64,000 nucleotides of DNA from Gemmatimonadota bacterium (lineage in GTDB: Bacteria; Gemmatimonadota; Gemmatimonadetes; Gemmatimonadales; Gemmatimonadaceae): contig JACPFW010000039.1 in the NCBI GenBank assembly GCA_016182795.1, positions 1 to 64,000 of the forward strand. Direction: 5' to 3'. Below the pieces are notes generated by a model, which was not told where the DNA came from, searched no databases, and worked only from the letters and a program-made list of their open reading frames with translations. Every line of letters starts with the position of its first letter. The stretch's first letter is position 1. The translations under genes were made by a program, and so were the position numbers. Of the stretch, positions 43,950 through 53,300 are shown piece by piece.

Positions 43950-45755
43950 GTGTTCCGCACTTCACGAATCGCAGTATGGTTTGCGCTGGTCGCCGTCGCA
44001 CCCACACTCGCCGCCGCGCAGGGAAAGCCGGCCGTCAGTAAGGTCGTCTGGCCCGACGAAGGCCCGGCCACCTGGACCCCGCGTCCCACCGTGAGCGCCA
44101 TCACGGCCAATGACCTGCGCACGCGCCTCTATGGCATTGCCGACGATTCCATGAAGGGGCGGCGCATCGGAGAGCGCGGCAACTACGCGACGACTGACTA
44201 CATCGCACGCGAGTTCAAGCGGATGGGGCTGAAGCCGGCCGGAGACAACGGTACCTATTTTCAGGTGCTCGCGTTCGGGCCGGCGGGATTCGACGCCGAT
44301 AAGTCGATGCTGCACGCGGGGAGCGCGATGCTCGCCGGCGGCACCGACTGGATTCCCACCGCGCCGAACGCCGCGGCCGGTATTGCCGGCCGAGCGAATG
44401 TGCAGGCTCCCGTCGTGTTCGGCGGGCGCTTCGGTGACACCGTCGCGCTCGACCCGTCCAAGGTGCGCGGCAAGGTCGTGGCGTTGGCCGCGCCACCGAG
44501 CGGCGCGCGTCCCACTGCCCAAGTGCTGCGTTGCGATTCGGTCCCCGATCGCTTTGGCGCCCAGGCGGCGTTGATCGCCGATGCCGCCGCGCCGCCGCGC
44601 GCCCGCCCGGGCGCCGGACCGCGCGATCTGCGCGCGCAGACCGCGGGTGCCGTGGCCGTGATCCTCATCGGCGGCGACGCGATCCCCGCGGCGCAGGCGA
44701 GCGGCGCTTTCCAGAAGCGCGGCATGATGCAGCCCGCCGCCGACGCGCCGAGCGCGATTCCGCAGGCGACCATCACGCGCGGGGCGGCGGCCAAGCTGTT
44801 CGGCAAGCCGGCCGGCGAGCTCGCCATTGGTGACGTGGGGCAGAACGTGATGGCGATGTGGAGCTTCGACTGGACGCTGTCCCCGACGCCGGCGCGCAAC
44901 GTGGTGGCCATCAAGCCGGGCGCTGACCCGGCGAAGGCCGCGCAGTACGTGCTGCTGGGCGCGCACAATGACCATATGGGCGTGGTGCCGCCCGTGGATC
45001 ACGACTCGATGCGCGCCGTCAATCAGGTGACGCGACGTCAGGGAGCCAATGATCCGGTTTGCCGCCCGACCCCTGACCAGCAGCGCCGCATCGACTCGCT
45101 GCTGGCGCGCGCGCGGAAGATCCGCCCCGTTCAGCGCGACACGATCATGAACGGCGCGGACGACGACGGCTCAGGCACGGTGGCCCTGCTGGAAATCGCC
45201 GAACAGTTCGCCGCCGAGAAGCCGGCGCGGTCGATCATCTTCGTCTCGCATCAGGGCGAGGAAGCGGGGATGCTGGGCTCCAAGTGGTTCGTGGAGCATC
45301 CCACGGTGCCGCTCAAGGACATCGTGGCCGCGCACAATATCGACATGCTGGCCAAGGGACGCGTGGAGGAGGTGAAGTACGGCGGTCCGGCGAGCATTCA
45401 GACGCTCGGGGCGCGGCGGCTGTCGCGCGAGTTCGGCGACGTGATCGACAGCGTCAATGCCGTCCGCAAGGAGGTCATGGCGATCGACAAGTCGTGGGAC
45501 GTGGTCGCCAATCCGATGAACCGGTTCTGCCGCAGCGACCAGGTGAACTACGTCCTCAAGGACATCCCGGTCACCTACTTCTCGCACGGCTACTCGCTCG
45601 ACTACCACATGCCGACCGACGAGCCGCGCTACGCCGACTATGACCACATGGCGCGTTCGAGCCGATTTGTGCACGACATCATGATGGCCATCGCGACGCG
45701 CGCTACGCGGCCGGCGATAGGCGGGAGTGACCCCGCCTATCCGCGCTGCCGGTGA
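43950..45755 (+). CDS. Secreted M28-family metallopeptidase with inserted PA domain (copy 1)
   Basis: The 601-residue exported zinc aminopeptidase-like enzyme has a signal peptide (about 1-23), a protease-associated insert (about 105-300) and an M28 catalytic core with the metal and catalytic motifs in order: GAHNDHMG, NGADDDGSGTVALLE, HQGEEAGMLGS, HNIDML and YHMPTDEPRY. It probably releases amino acids from peptides outside the cell, which would supply the amino-acid catabolic genes of this window (inference). The GTG start at 43950 directly precedes the signal peptide; no ATG fits. The motif Asp-Asp-Asp-Gly around the bridging aspartate is typical. It stands alone between divergent and convergent neighbours. 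Confidence 0.9.
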   Translation: MFRTSRIAVWFALVAVAPTLAAAQGKPAVSKVVWPDEGPATWTPRPTVSAITANDLRTRLYGIADDSMKGRRIGERGNYATTDYIAREFKRMGLKPAGDNGTYFQVLAFGPAGFDADKSMLHAGSAMLAGGTDWIPTAPNAAAGIAGRANVQAPVVFGGRFGDTVALDPSKVRGKVVALAAPPSGARPTAQVLRCDSVPDRFGAQAALIADAAAPPRARPGAGPRDLRAQTAGAVAVILIGGDAIPAAQASGAFQKRGMMQPAADAPSAIPQATITRGAAAKLFGKPAGELAIGDVGQNVMAMWSFDWTLSPTPARNVVAIKPGADPAKAAQYVLLGAHNDHMGVVPPVDHDSMRAVNQVTRRQGANDPVCRPTPDQQRRIDSLLARARKIRPVQRDTIMNGADDDGSGTVALLEIAEQFAAEKPARSIIFVSHQGEEAGMLGSKWFVEHPTVPLKDIVAAHNIDMLAKGRVEEVKYGGPASIQTLGARRLSREFGDVIDSVNAVRKEVMAIDKSWDVVANPMNRFCRSDQVNYVLKDIPVTYFSHGYSLDYHMPTDEPRYADYDHMARSSRFVHDIMMAIATRATRPAIGGSDPAYPRCR

Positions 45756-45765
45756 TCGGGGGCTA

Positions 45766-46167
45766 CTAGAGCTTGGCCGCGGCCTTGAAGCGGGCGCGCA
45801 GGTTCAGCAGGGCGTCGGCGCCGTCGGCGTTCCTCTTGATGACGTCTTCAAGCAGCGAGAGCGCCACGACGTCGTCCTCGACGAGCGTCGGCTCGGGGCC
45901 GAGGCGATGGCCGAAGCCCGTGTGGCGGCCCGGATCGATGACGAGTTCGTTCTTGAGCACGATGTCGTCGCTGCCGAACAGCACGCGGACGACGCAGAAC
46001 TTCTTGCCGGCCTTCTCCATGTAGCCAAAGCGGAGACCGTCGGCGCTGGCGGGCCAGGCGGGGACGTCGTGCACCTTGCCATCGGTGCCTTCGAAGGTGG
46101 AGAAGCCGGGAGCAAGGCGTCCGAAGTTGCGTTCGAATCCGCCGTGGTACATCAGCGCATGTCGCAT
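45766..46167 (-). CDS. Hypothetical protein, 133 aa
   Basis: I do not recognise this gene. The product has no signal peptide or membrane helix and reads as a small soluble alpha/beta protein: GFERNFGRLAPGFSTFEGTDGKVHDVP, a central VVRVLFGSDDIVLKNELVIDPG strand pair and an amphipathic C-terminal helix (DALLNLRARFKAAAKL). Codon use fits the neighbouring genes, so it is probably a resident gene. It converges with the M28 peptidase (10 bp gap) and is divergent from the methyltransferase-like gene. Confidence 0.6.
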   Translation of the reverse strand: MRHALMYHGGFERNFGRLAPGFSTFEGTDGKVHDVPAWPASADGLRFGYMEKAGKKFCVVRVLFGSDDIVLKNELVIDPGRHTGFGHRLGPEPTLVEDDVVALSLLEDVIKRNADGADALLNLRARFKAAAKL

Positions 46168-46286
46168 AGTCTGGGGGCTGAAGGGTTGGCGGGAAGGTAC
46201 GCGCTCGGCGCGAGGGTGACAACAGGGGGCGCTGATTCGTTAGTTTTCGGCGGCGCTCCCCAGCCCACCGTCCCTCCGGAGTCCTC

Positions 46287-46904
46287 GTGACGTTGCCCGT
46301 GCTCGACGATGCGCTGCGCGCGCGCCTCCGCGACCTCTGCGCTGTGGGGTGGGAATTCTTTGACCGCTTCGACCGCACGGTGCGCGAACGCGGCTTTCAC
46401 GCCTTTGTCGCGTCGGAGTACGAGGTGGTGTGCGAGGCGCTGATCGCGCATCGCGCCCCCGGCCTGCGATTCCTCGAGCTCGGCTCGGCGTCTGGCGTGA
46501 TCACCATCATGGCCGATCTCCTGGGCTACGACGCGCACGGCATCGAACTCGACCACTCGCTCGTCGTGACCGCGCGCGAGATGGCCCGGCGCTTCGAGTC
46601 CAGGGCGCGCTTCGTCTCGGGATCGTTCTTCCCGACGGGTTACTCGTACCATTCCGCCGAGGGTGAAGTGCGCACGGGGACGATCGGAGAGGGAAGCTCC
46701 GGCTACCTCGAACTCGGTCTCGCGCTCGATGACTTTGACGTCGTGTTCGGCTATCCGTGGGGCGGGGAAGAGCCCGTGCTGCTCGACCTCATGAAGCACT
46801 TCGGCAACCCCGAGTCGCTGCTGCTGATGCACGGCGTCAATGACGGCGTGCGCGGGTATCGCGGTGGGCGGCTGGTATGGGGCGCGCCGCTGCGGCCGCG
46901 CTAG
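46287..46904 (+). CDS. SAM-dependent methyltransferase-like protein
   Basis: The 205-residue protein has a class I methyltransferase nucleotide fold: motif I is LRFLELGSASGVITIMADLLGYDAHGIELD (about 61-90), with acidic motif II at its end, and a later FDVVFGYPWGG block occupies the position of motif IV. The substrate cannot be deduced. The GTG start at 46287 has GGAG seven bases upstream. The last 4 nt overlap the convergent thioesterase gene. It may be a non-catalytic member, since the residues after motif IV do not match any family I know. Confidence 0.68.
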   Translation: MTLPVLDDALRARLRDLCAVGWEFFDRFDRTVRERGFHAFVASEYEVVCEALIAHRAPGLRFLELGSASGVITIMADLLGYDAHGIELDHSLVVTAREMARRFESRARFVSGSFFPTGYSYHSAEGEVRTGTIGEGSSGYLELGLALDDFDVVFGYPWGGEEPVLLDLMKHFGNPESLLLMHGVNDGVRGYRGGRLVWGAPLRPR

Positions 46905-47320
46905 TCGGCCGCCGACGGCCCGGTTGAGAACGCCGCGCGCACCGCGTCGCTGACACGCGTGAGCTTTCCGGTGCTGCGGTTGATGGGGCACCAGACCGTG
47001 CGGGCGCGGGCCAGCACCTTGCGGTCGGCGGCGCGCACGATTTCCGTGTGCCGCTCAAAGCGGTGCGAGTCGGCGGTGCCCACCCACGTGCGCGCGATGA
47101 CGGCGTCGCCCGGCAGGGCGGGGTGCTTGTAGTCGATCTCGTGCCGCACGGCGACCCACGCCACCTCGGCCTGTTGCGCCGCCGTGGCCGCGGACGACCA
47201 GTGGGCGATGGCCACATCCTGCACCCAGTGCAGGTAGACGACGTTGTTCACATGACCGAGGTCGTCGATGTCGGCGGGGAGGATCTCGCGCAGCAGTTCG
47301 AAAACGTCGTGGGGCATCAT
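46901..47320 (-). CDS. Hotdog-fold acyl-CoA thioesterase
   Basis: The 139-residue protein belongs to the 4-hydroxybenzoyl-CoA thioesterase/FadM family. The signature is at the N-terminus: ADIDDLGHVNNVVYLHWVQD, containing the catalytic acidic residue, followed by VAVRHEIDYKHPALPGD and the C-terminal strands AWARTVWCPI-like (ARARTVWCPINRSTGK). It would hydrolyse an acyl- or aryl-CoA in the cytoplasm, possibly relieving CoA sequestration during aromatic degradation. The actual substrate is not evident. Two starting Met codons are adjacent. Confidence 0.88.
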   Translation of the reverse strand: MMPHDVFELLREILPADIDDLGHVNNVVYLHWVQDVAIAHWSSAATAAQQAEVAWVAVRHEIDYKHPALPGDAVIARTWVGTADSHRFERHTEIVRAADRKVLARARTVWCPINRSTGKLTRVSDAVRAAFSTGPSAAD

Positions 47321-47480
47321 CGGTGGTCTTGGGCGCGGGAGCTGGCGCGGCCGGTCGCAGGCCGTATGCTGGATTATAAGGGCTGGCGTGCCGTTCGGCC
47401 GGCCGCACGCCGCGCGAAACGCGGCGTGCCCTGCGTGCGTATGTTGTACTGAGGTTCCGCGTCACCAGCCCCGAGAGACG

Positions 47481-48107
47481 ATGCCACAGGTCACAGAAAG
47501 CCCGGCGCAGACCGCACAGTCCACTCCGCAGGCGCGCACCGCCCCGACGGCGACCGAGATGTACGATGCCGCGCGCCTGCAGCGTCGCGAGCTGCGCAAC
47601 CAGCAGATGGAGCTGCAGTCGCAGCGCCGGCAGGTGCGCGAACAGCTCCGGTCAGCCGACAACCAGGCGGACGTGAAGGGCCTCGAGGGACGGCTCTCGG
47701 CGCTCGACGCGCGGATCGCCGACGTGGAGAAGCAGCTGGCGAGCGCCGACGCGCTCGTGGCCACGAGCGCCGCGGTGCCCGGGGTGATCATTCAGGAGCC
47801 GAGCAACGCGCCGGACCCCGAGGAGATCGTTGCGATGGGACTCGGCTTCTCGATGGTGTTGCTGTTGCCGCTTTCCATTGCCTACGCTCGGCGTCTATGG
47901 CGGCGGAGCGCCATGCTGCCGGCGCTGCCGCCGGAGTTCAACGACCGCATGAGCAACCTCGAGCGCGGCATCGAGGCCGTGGCTATCGAGGTGGAGCGGC
48001 TGGGCGAAGGGCAGCGGTTCGTGACCCAGCTGCTCGCGGAGAGCGATGGGCGCCGACAGCACCAAGCGCTCCCCGCTGATTCGACGCGCCGCGGAAGCGA
48101 ACTCTAG
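47481..48107 (+). CDS. Coiled-coil membrane protein of unknown function
   Basis: The 208-residue protein has a Thr/Ala/Pro-rich start, a long coiled coil (about 25-85, RLQRRELRNQQMELQSQRRQ onward), a short linker, one membrane helix (about 115-135, MGLGFSMVLLLPLSIAYA) and a second coiled segment. The latter includes RLGEGQRFVTQLLAE, resembling the end of the small membrane protein at 28 kb. No catalytic motif is visible. The ATG at 47481 with GAGAGA upstream was preferred to the longer open frame, whose extra N-terminal part overlaps the divergent thioesterase start. Confidence 0.72.
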   Translation: MPQVTESPAQTAQSTPQARTAPTATEMYDAARLQRRELRNQQMELQSQRRQVREQLRSADNQADVKGLEGRLSALDARIADVEKQLASADALVATSAAVPGVIIQEPSNAPDPEEIVAMGLGFSMVLLLPLSIAYARRLWRRSAMLPALPPEFNDRMSNLERGIEAVAIEVERLGEGQRFVTQLLAESDGRRQHQALPADSTRRGSEL

Positions 48108-48123
48108 GCCGCGCGCGCGGCGG

Positions 48124-49107
48124 TCAGTACCCGCGCGAGCGATCGACCGTCCAGCGCGGCAGACGCCCGGCGTCGAGTGCGGCGAGGCACTCGAAGAAGC
48201 CGTCGACTGCCCCCGCGACCGTCGTTGGCCCGGAGCAGTGCGGCGAGATCATCACGCGCGGGTCATCCCACAGCGGTGATGACTCCGGCAGGGGCTCCAC
48301 GGCGAACACGTCGAGCGCCGCGCCGCGGAGCCAGCCCTTGGCGAGCGCGTCGGGAAGCGCGGATTCGTCGAGCACGGCGCCGCGTCCGGCGTTGAGCAGC
48401 ACCGCACCGCGGCAGCGCGCGAGCAAGTCGCGCGAGATCAGCCCGCGTGTGGCCGGCGTGTCGGGGAGGGCGAGCACCACCCAGTCGGCGTCGGGGAGCA
48501 GCGAGGCCAGCGCGCTCGCCGGATGCACGGCACGGAACGGCGACGGCGTGTGGCTCTCGGCGCGCGCGGCGCCGGTGCGCGAGACGCCATCGACCACAAC
48601 GCCGAGCGCCGCGAGCTTCCGCGCGATGGTACCTCCGACGTCTCCCGTGCCGACGACGACGGCGCGGGTGCCCGCGACCAACGGCACATCGCGGGGCGAC
48701 CAGCGGTGGTCGCGCTGAGCGGTGGCGAGGTCAGACAGCTGCTGTTGAAACGCGAACACGCGTGCCACCGCCCATTCGGCGATGGCCGACCCGAACGACT
48801 CGGGCGTACGGGTGAGCAGGATGGCGGCGTCGAGTGCCGGCGGGGCGAGCCACGAATCCACCCCGGCGCCGGTGCAATGGACCCACCGCACGGCGCCGAG
48901 CGATGATGCCCCCGGCGGGCGCTTGAAGCCGACGTACACGTCGGCCCACGCGAGGTCGTCGGCGGTGACGTCGGTGTGGAGCGCGCCGCGGCACTCCAGC
49001 GCCGGTCGGCGCGCGCGCAGCGCGGCAACGATGGCGTCGTGCGACCGCGTGGCGACGAGGACGCGGCGCACGATGGGCAGGCCCGGAGTCGGCGCCGTGA
49101 TCGTCAT
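48124..49107 (-). CDS. D-2-hydroxyacid dehydrogenase
   Basis: The 327-residue NAD(P)-dependent enzyme reduces 2-oxoacids to D-2-hydroxyacids or the reverse. The cofactor motif is VVGTGDVGGTIARKLAALG (about 147-165). The catalytic trio is present: Arg in NAGRGAVLDE, Glu in FAVEPLPESS and His in ISPHCSGPT. Members of this family include glyoxylate and hydroxypyruvate reductases; the substrate here is undetermined. The start at 49107 overlaps the stop of the EAL response-regulator gene by 4 nt (ATGA), an unexpected coupling of a metabolic enzyme to a signalling operon. Confidence 0.87.
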   Translation of the reverse strand: MTITAPTPGLPIVRRVLVATRSHDAIVAALRARRPALECRGALHTDVTADDLAWADVYVGFKRPPGASSLGAVRWVHCTGAGVDSWLAPPALDAAILLTRTPESFGSAIAEWAVARVFAFQQQLSDLATAQRDHRWSPRDVPLVAGTRAVVVGTGDVGGTIARKLAALGVVVDGVSRTGAARAESHTPSPFRAVHPASALASLLPDADWVVLALPDTPATRGLISRDLLARCRGAVLLNAGRGAVLDESALPDALAKGWLRGAALDVFAVEPLPESSPLWDDPRVMISPHCSGPTTVAGAVDGFFECLAALDAGRLPRWTVDRSRGY

Positions 49108-50333
49108 GAAGGGACCAGCGAGCTGACGCGCTTGTCCCACGCGATATGCCACGACGCGAACGCTTCGACGGGGATGGGGCGCGTGACGAAGTAGCCCTGC
49201 GCGACATCACAGTTGAGCGACTGCATCAACTGCCAGTCGCTCAGCGTTTCGACGCCCTCGGCCACGGTCTTCAGTCCGAGCTGTCGGGCGACGCCAAGGC
49301 TCGCCTCGAGGATGGCGTGCGCCGATGTGTCGCGGTTGGCGCCATGCACAAAGCCGCGGTCGATCTTGAGCTCGTCGAAGGGAATGTTGCGCAGTTGGGC
49401 GAGCGACGAGTGCCCGGTGCCGAAGTCATCGATGGACAGGCTGATATGCTTGAGGCGCAGGCGGGTGAGAATGTCGAGCGCGAGCAGCACGTTGGTCATC
49501 AGCCGCGTTTCCGTGACTTCCAGCACGAGCTGCTTGTTCGATACGCCGGCCTCGCGGACGGCGCGCTCGATGAAGTCCGGGAAATCGAGCGCCACCAGGT
49601 TGTCGACCGAGACGTTGACGGCGACCGTCAGGATGAGGCCGTCGTCCTGCCACTCCCGTGCCTGGGCGAGGGCGCCGCGCAGCACGGCGCGGGTCAGCGG
49701 GTCGATGAGCCGGTGCTCTTCGGCGACGCCGACGAACTGCTCGGGGAAGACCAGCCCGTCAACCGGGTGCTGCCAGCGGACGAGGGCTTCAACACCCGTC
49801 ACCCGCCCGGTGGCGAATTCGACCTTCGGCTGATAGTGGTTGACCAGCTCGTTATTGGCGATCGCGCGCTGAATCTCCTCGGGCTCGTAGCGCTTGCGCG
49901 GGATGCGGGGCGCGCTGCGGTGCGCCGGGGCCTCGATGACGCGCCGCAGCTGATCGGGCGTGACCGGCTTGGTGATGAACCCGCGGACATCCAGCGCCCG
50001 CGCCCGCGCCACCGCCGACGCCGTGGCGAGGACGCGCTGGTCTTCGCCGCTGACGAGGATGAGGCCGCCGTCGTAATGCTGCTGCGCAAGGTGACGCACG
50101 ACCTCGATGCCGTCCATGTCGGGCATCTGCAGGTCGAGCAGGATGAGCGACGCGGCGGCTGGATCACGGTCGAGCTCTTCGACGGCGTCGCGCGCGCGTT
50201 CAAATACCGAGATCTGCCTGAAACCAAGCGCCCGCAGCTGGTGGCTCACGAGGTGCAGCGCGAACGGATCGTCGTCGATGACGAAGATCTTCACGATCTG
50301 AGGATCGAAGGGTGTCGATGGTCGGTCATTCAC
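49104..50333 (-). CDS. Response regulator with c-di-GMP phosphodiesterase (REC-EAL)
   Basis: The 409-residue protein has an N-terminal receiver domain (about 14-135) with the acidic cluster Asp20-22, phosphoacceptor Asp67 in LLDLQMPDMDG and Lys in FITKPV. A full EAL domain (about 150-400) follows, with EALVRWQHP, NVSVDN, LEVTETRLM, SIDDFGTGHSSLAQL, ELKIDRGFVHG, AEGVET and QGYF. All metal and catalytic positions of active phosphodiesterases appear kept, so it should break down c-di-GMP when phosphorylated. The GTG start at 50333 overlaps the end of the giant hybrid kinase gene, its likely partner. An internal start at the IVKIFVIDDD segment is possible but less likely. Confidence 0.9.
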   Translation of the reverse strand: MNDRPSTPFDPQIVKIFVIDDDPFALHLVSHQLRALGFRQISVFERARDAVEELDRDPAAASLILLDLQMPDMDGIEVVRHLAQQHYDGGLILVSGEDQRVLATASAVARARALDVRGFITKPVTPDQLRRVIEAPAHRSAPRIPRKRYEPEEIQRAIANNELVNHYQPKVEFATGRVTGVEALVRWQHPVDGLVFPEQFVGVAEEHRLIDPLTRAVLRGALAQAREWQDDGLILTVAVNVSVDNLVALDFPDFIERAVREAGVSNKQLVLEVTETRLMTNVLLALDILTRLRLKHISLSIDDFGTGHSSLAQLRNIPFDELKIDRGFVHGANRDTSAHAILEASLGVARQLGLKTVAEGVETLSDWQLMQSLNCDVAQGYFVTRPIPVEAFASWHIAWDKRVSSLVPS

Positions 50334-53300
50334 GCGCGAGATACTCGCCGATCGCGGCATCGACCCGCGCGAACTCCTGCACGAACTGCGCACGGATTTC
50401 CGTGGCGCGCGCGGCGTCGCCGAGCTTGCCGGCCTGTTCCATCTCCGCGCAAATGTCACCAAAGGCGAGGGCGCCGACGGAGCGCGACGAGGACTTCAGC
50501 CGATGGGCGAGCGAGCCCGCCTGCGTCGTGTCGCCGCGGTCGAGCGACGCCCGGATCTCGACTTCGAGCGCGCGCGCCGACACCTGGTACTCCCCGAGGA
50601 ACTCCCGGAGCGTGGACGGGTCGTCGCCAACGAGACCAGCGAGCACGGCAACGTCGATGCAGCCGGGTTCCGGCGTGCCGCTGGCCGGCACCCGCGGCGC
50701 CGTGACTGACGTCGCGGCGGCCAACGTGTGCGTCGCGGCGGCCAACGTGTGCGTCGCGGCGAAGGCGACGCCACCCGCTGGCAGAATAAAGCGGTCGATC
50801 ATGTCGCGCAGCGTGTTCAGCGGCACCGGCTTGGTGAGGTACCCGTCCATGCCCACGGCGGTGGCGCGGGTGGCCTCGCCGCGCAGCGCGTTGGCGGTGA
50901 GCGCCACGATCGGCAGATGGGTGCCCGGTCGCTCTTCCTGCCGGATCTTCTGCGTCAACGTGTAGCCGTCCATCTCTGGCATGTGCAGGTCGCTGAGCAG
51001 CAACGCGTACGGCGTGCCGCTGCGCCACATCATCAGCGCTTCGCTGCCGTTCTCGGCGACTTCGGCGACATGGCCCAGCAGGGCGAGCTGCTGCAGAATG
51101 ACCTTCTGATTGGTGTGGTCATCCTCGGCCACGAGGATCAGGCGTCCGCTGGCGCGTGCGTCGGCGAGCGCGGCGTCGGCGCTCAAGCCACGATCCTGCG
51201 CCGGCTCGACGCCGGGCAGCGAGTCGTCGGTTTCCGTCTCGAAAAAGACCTCGGGCGAGACGCGCCCGGCCGCGACGGCGATGGCGCGGATGAAGCGTCG
51301 ACCGCGCAGCACATCGCTGTCGACGGTCACCACCGTGGGCGTGTGGATGCGCTCCCGCTCGCGCTTGCCGCGGGTGAGCGCGACGTGCCGGACGTTGGGA
51401 TGGGCGTCGAATGCCTCGAGGCTGCGCGTCAACGAGGCGCCCGCCACATCGTGGATGACGACGCACACGGCGGGCGCGCCGCGCACCGAGGCGACGGCCG
51501 CCTGCAGGTCGGCGACCTCCACGGCGTCGGCGTGCGCGAACTCGAGCAGCCGCTTCAGGTCTTCCGCCGGCCGACCGCACTCGTCGACGACGATCACACA
51601 GCGCACACCCGTGAGATCGTGCGGCACGAGCGCGGGCGCGGCCTCGACGATGGGGAGCGGCAGTTCGATGCGGAACGTCGCCCCTTCGCCCGGTCTGCTG
51701 GTGACCAGGATGCGGCCATCCATCAGGTCGACGAGCCGCTTGGTGATTGCCAAACCGAGCCCGGTGCCGCCGAACTTGCGGGTGGTCGACGCCTCGGCCT
51801 GACTGAACGACGTGAAGAGGTGGCCGATGACGTCTTCGGACATGCCGATGCCGTTGTCGACGACCTCGAGAACGAGCAGGGGCGGCGTTCGGCTGGCGAT
51901 GCCGACGCGTATCGAGACGTGACCGCGGCGGCCCGTGCGGCCGGCGCTGAACTTGATGGCGTTGCCCGTGAGGTTGTAGAGGACCTGGCGCAGACGCGTC
52001 GGGTCGCCGCGGACGCGCATCGGCACTTCGGGTTCGACGAACAGGTAGAGGTCCACGTCGCGCGACCGCGCCAGCGGGAGCAGCGACTCGGCCAGATCCT
52101 CGGACAGCTGCACGAGCGAGAACTCGGCCATCTCGAGTTCGAGCCGGCCGGCCTCGATCTTGGAGAAATCGAGGATGTCATCGATGACCGCCATCAGGGC
52201 GCGCGCCGACGATTGGATGGTCTGCACCGCGTCCCGGTCGCGCGACGGGAGCCGGCTTTGCGCCAGAATCTCCGCCATTGCAATGACGCCGTTGAGCGGC
52301 GTGCGAATCTCATGGCTCATCGTCGCCAGGAATGCGGACTTCGCCTTGCTGGCGGCATCGGCGGACTCCTTGGCGAGGCGCAGTTCATCCTCCGCCTGGC
52401 GACGCGCGGTCAGGTCGGTCTGGGTGCCGACCGCGCGCAGGGCGCGGTCGTCAGCATCGCGCTGTACCACGCGGCCGCGTGACAGAATCCAGCGGTACGT
52501 CCCGTCCTTGGCGCGGATCCGGAACTCGGTGTGGAACGGTTCGTCGGTGCTGGTCGCCAGGCGCAGTTCGTCGAGCACGTGGTCACGCTCGTCGGGGTGG
52601 AGCAGGAGCCCCCACTCCGCCAGCTTCGTCGTCATCTCGGCCGCCGTGTACCCCAGCATGGTGGCGTACGGATCATTGAAGCTGAATTCGCCGCGCGGGA
52701 TGTCCCACTCCCACACGCCTTCAGACGACGCCTCCATGGCGACGGCGAAGCGCTGGTCGCTGGCCTTCACGCGTTCGAAGGCCCGCTCGAGGGCGAGGTC
52801 GGCCCGGCGCCGCTGCACGACGCTCCAGATGTCGTGCCCAATCAGCTCGAGTTCCTGTTGGTCCGCACTGTCGTAGTCGGCGTTCTTGTTGGCGACCCCG
52901 AGCAGCATTCGCACGCTGTCGCCGTCGCGCACCGGAACGACGAGCAGCCGGTCCAGCGTCGGGTGGCCCGGCGGGCAGGCCTTGAGCGAGCGGTCCGCCT
53001 TGCCGTTGAGCAGCACCGCCTCGTGCCGGTTCACCGCCGCGGTCCACGTCTCGGCGCTGCCGATGTCGTAATGCCCCTCGTAGAGACATTCGGACTGCTC
53101 CAGCGTGCCGGTCGCCCACGTCCCGAACTCGACCCGACGCTGGTCGGCGCTCACGAGGTGGAGGAACCCGATCGTGCTGCCGGTCAGTCGCACCGCCTCG
53201 TCGACGCCGAGTTGGAGGATCGCCGCCTCATCGAGCGTCGCCGCCCTCTGGCTCATGGCCAGCATCGCCTTGAGCCGCCGATCGGCCGCCTGCAGTGTGG

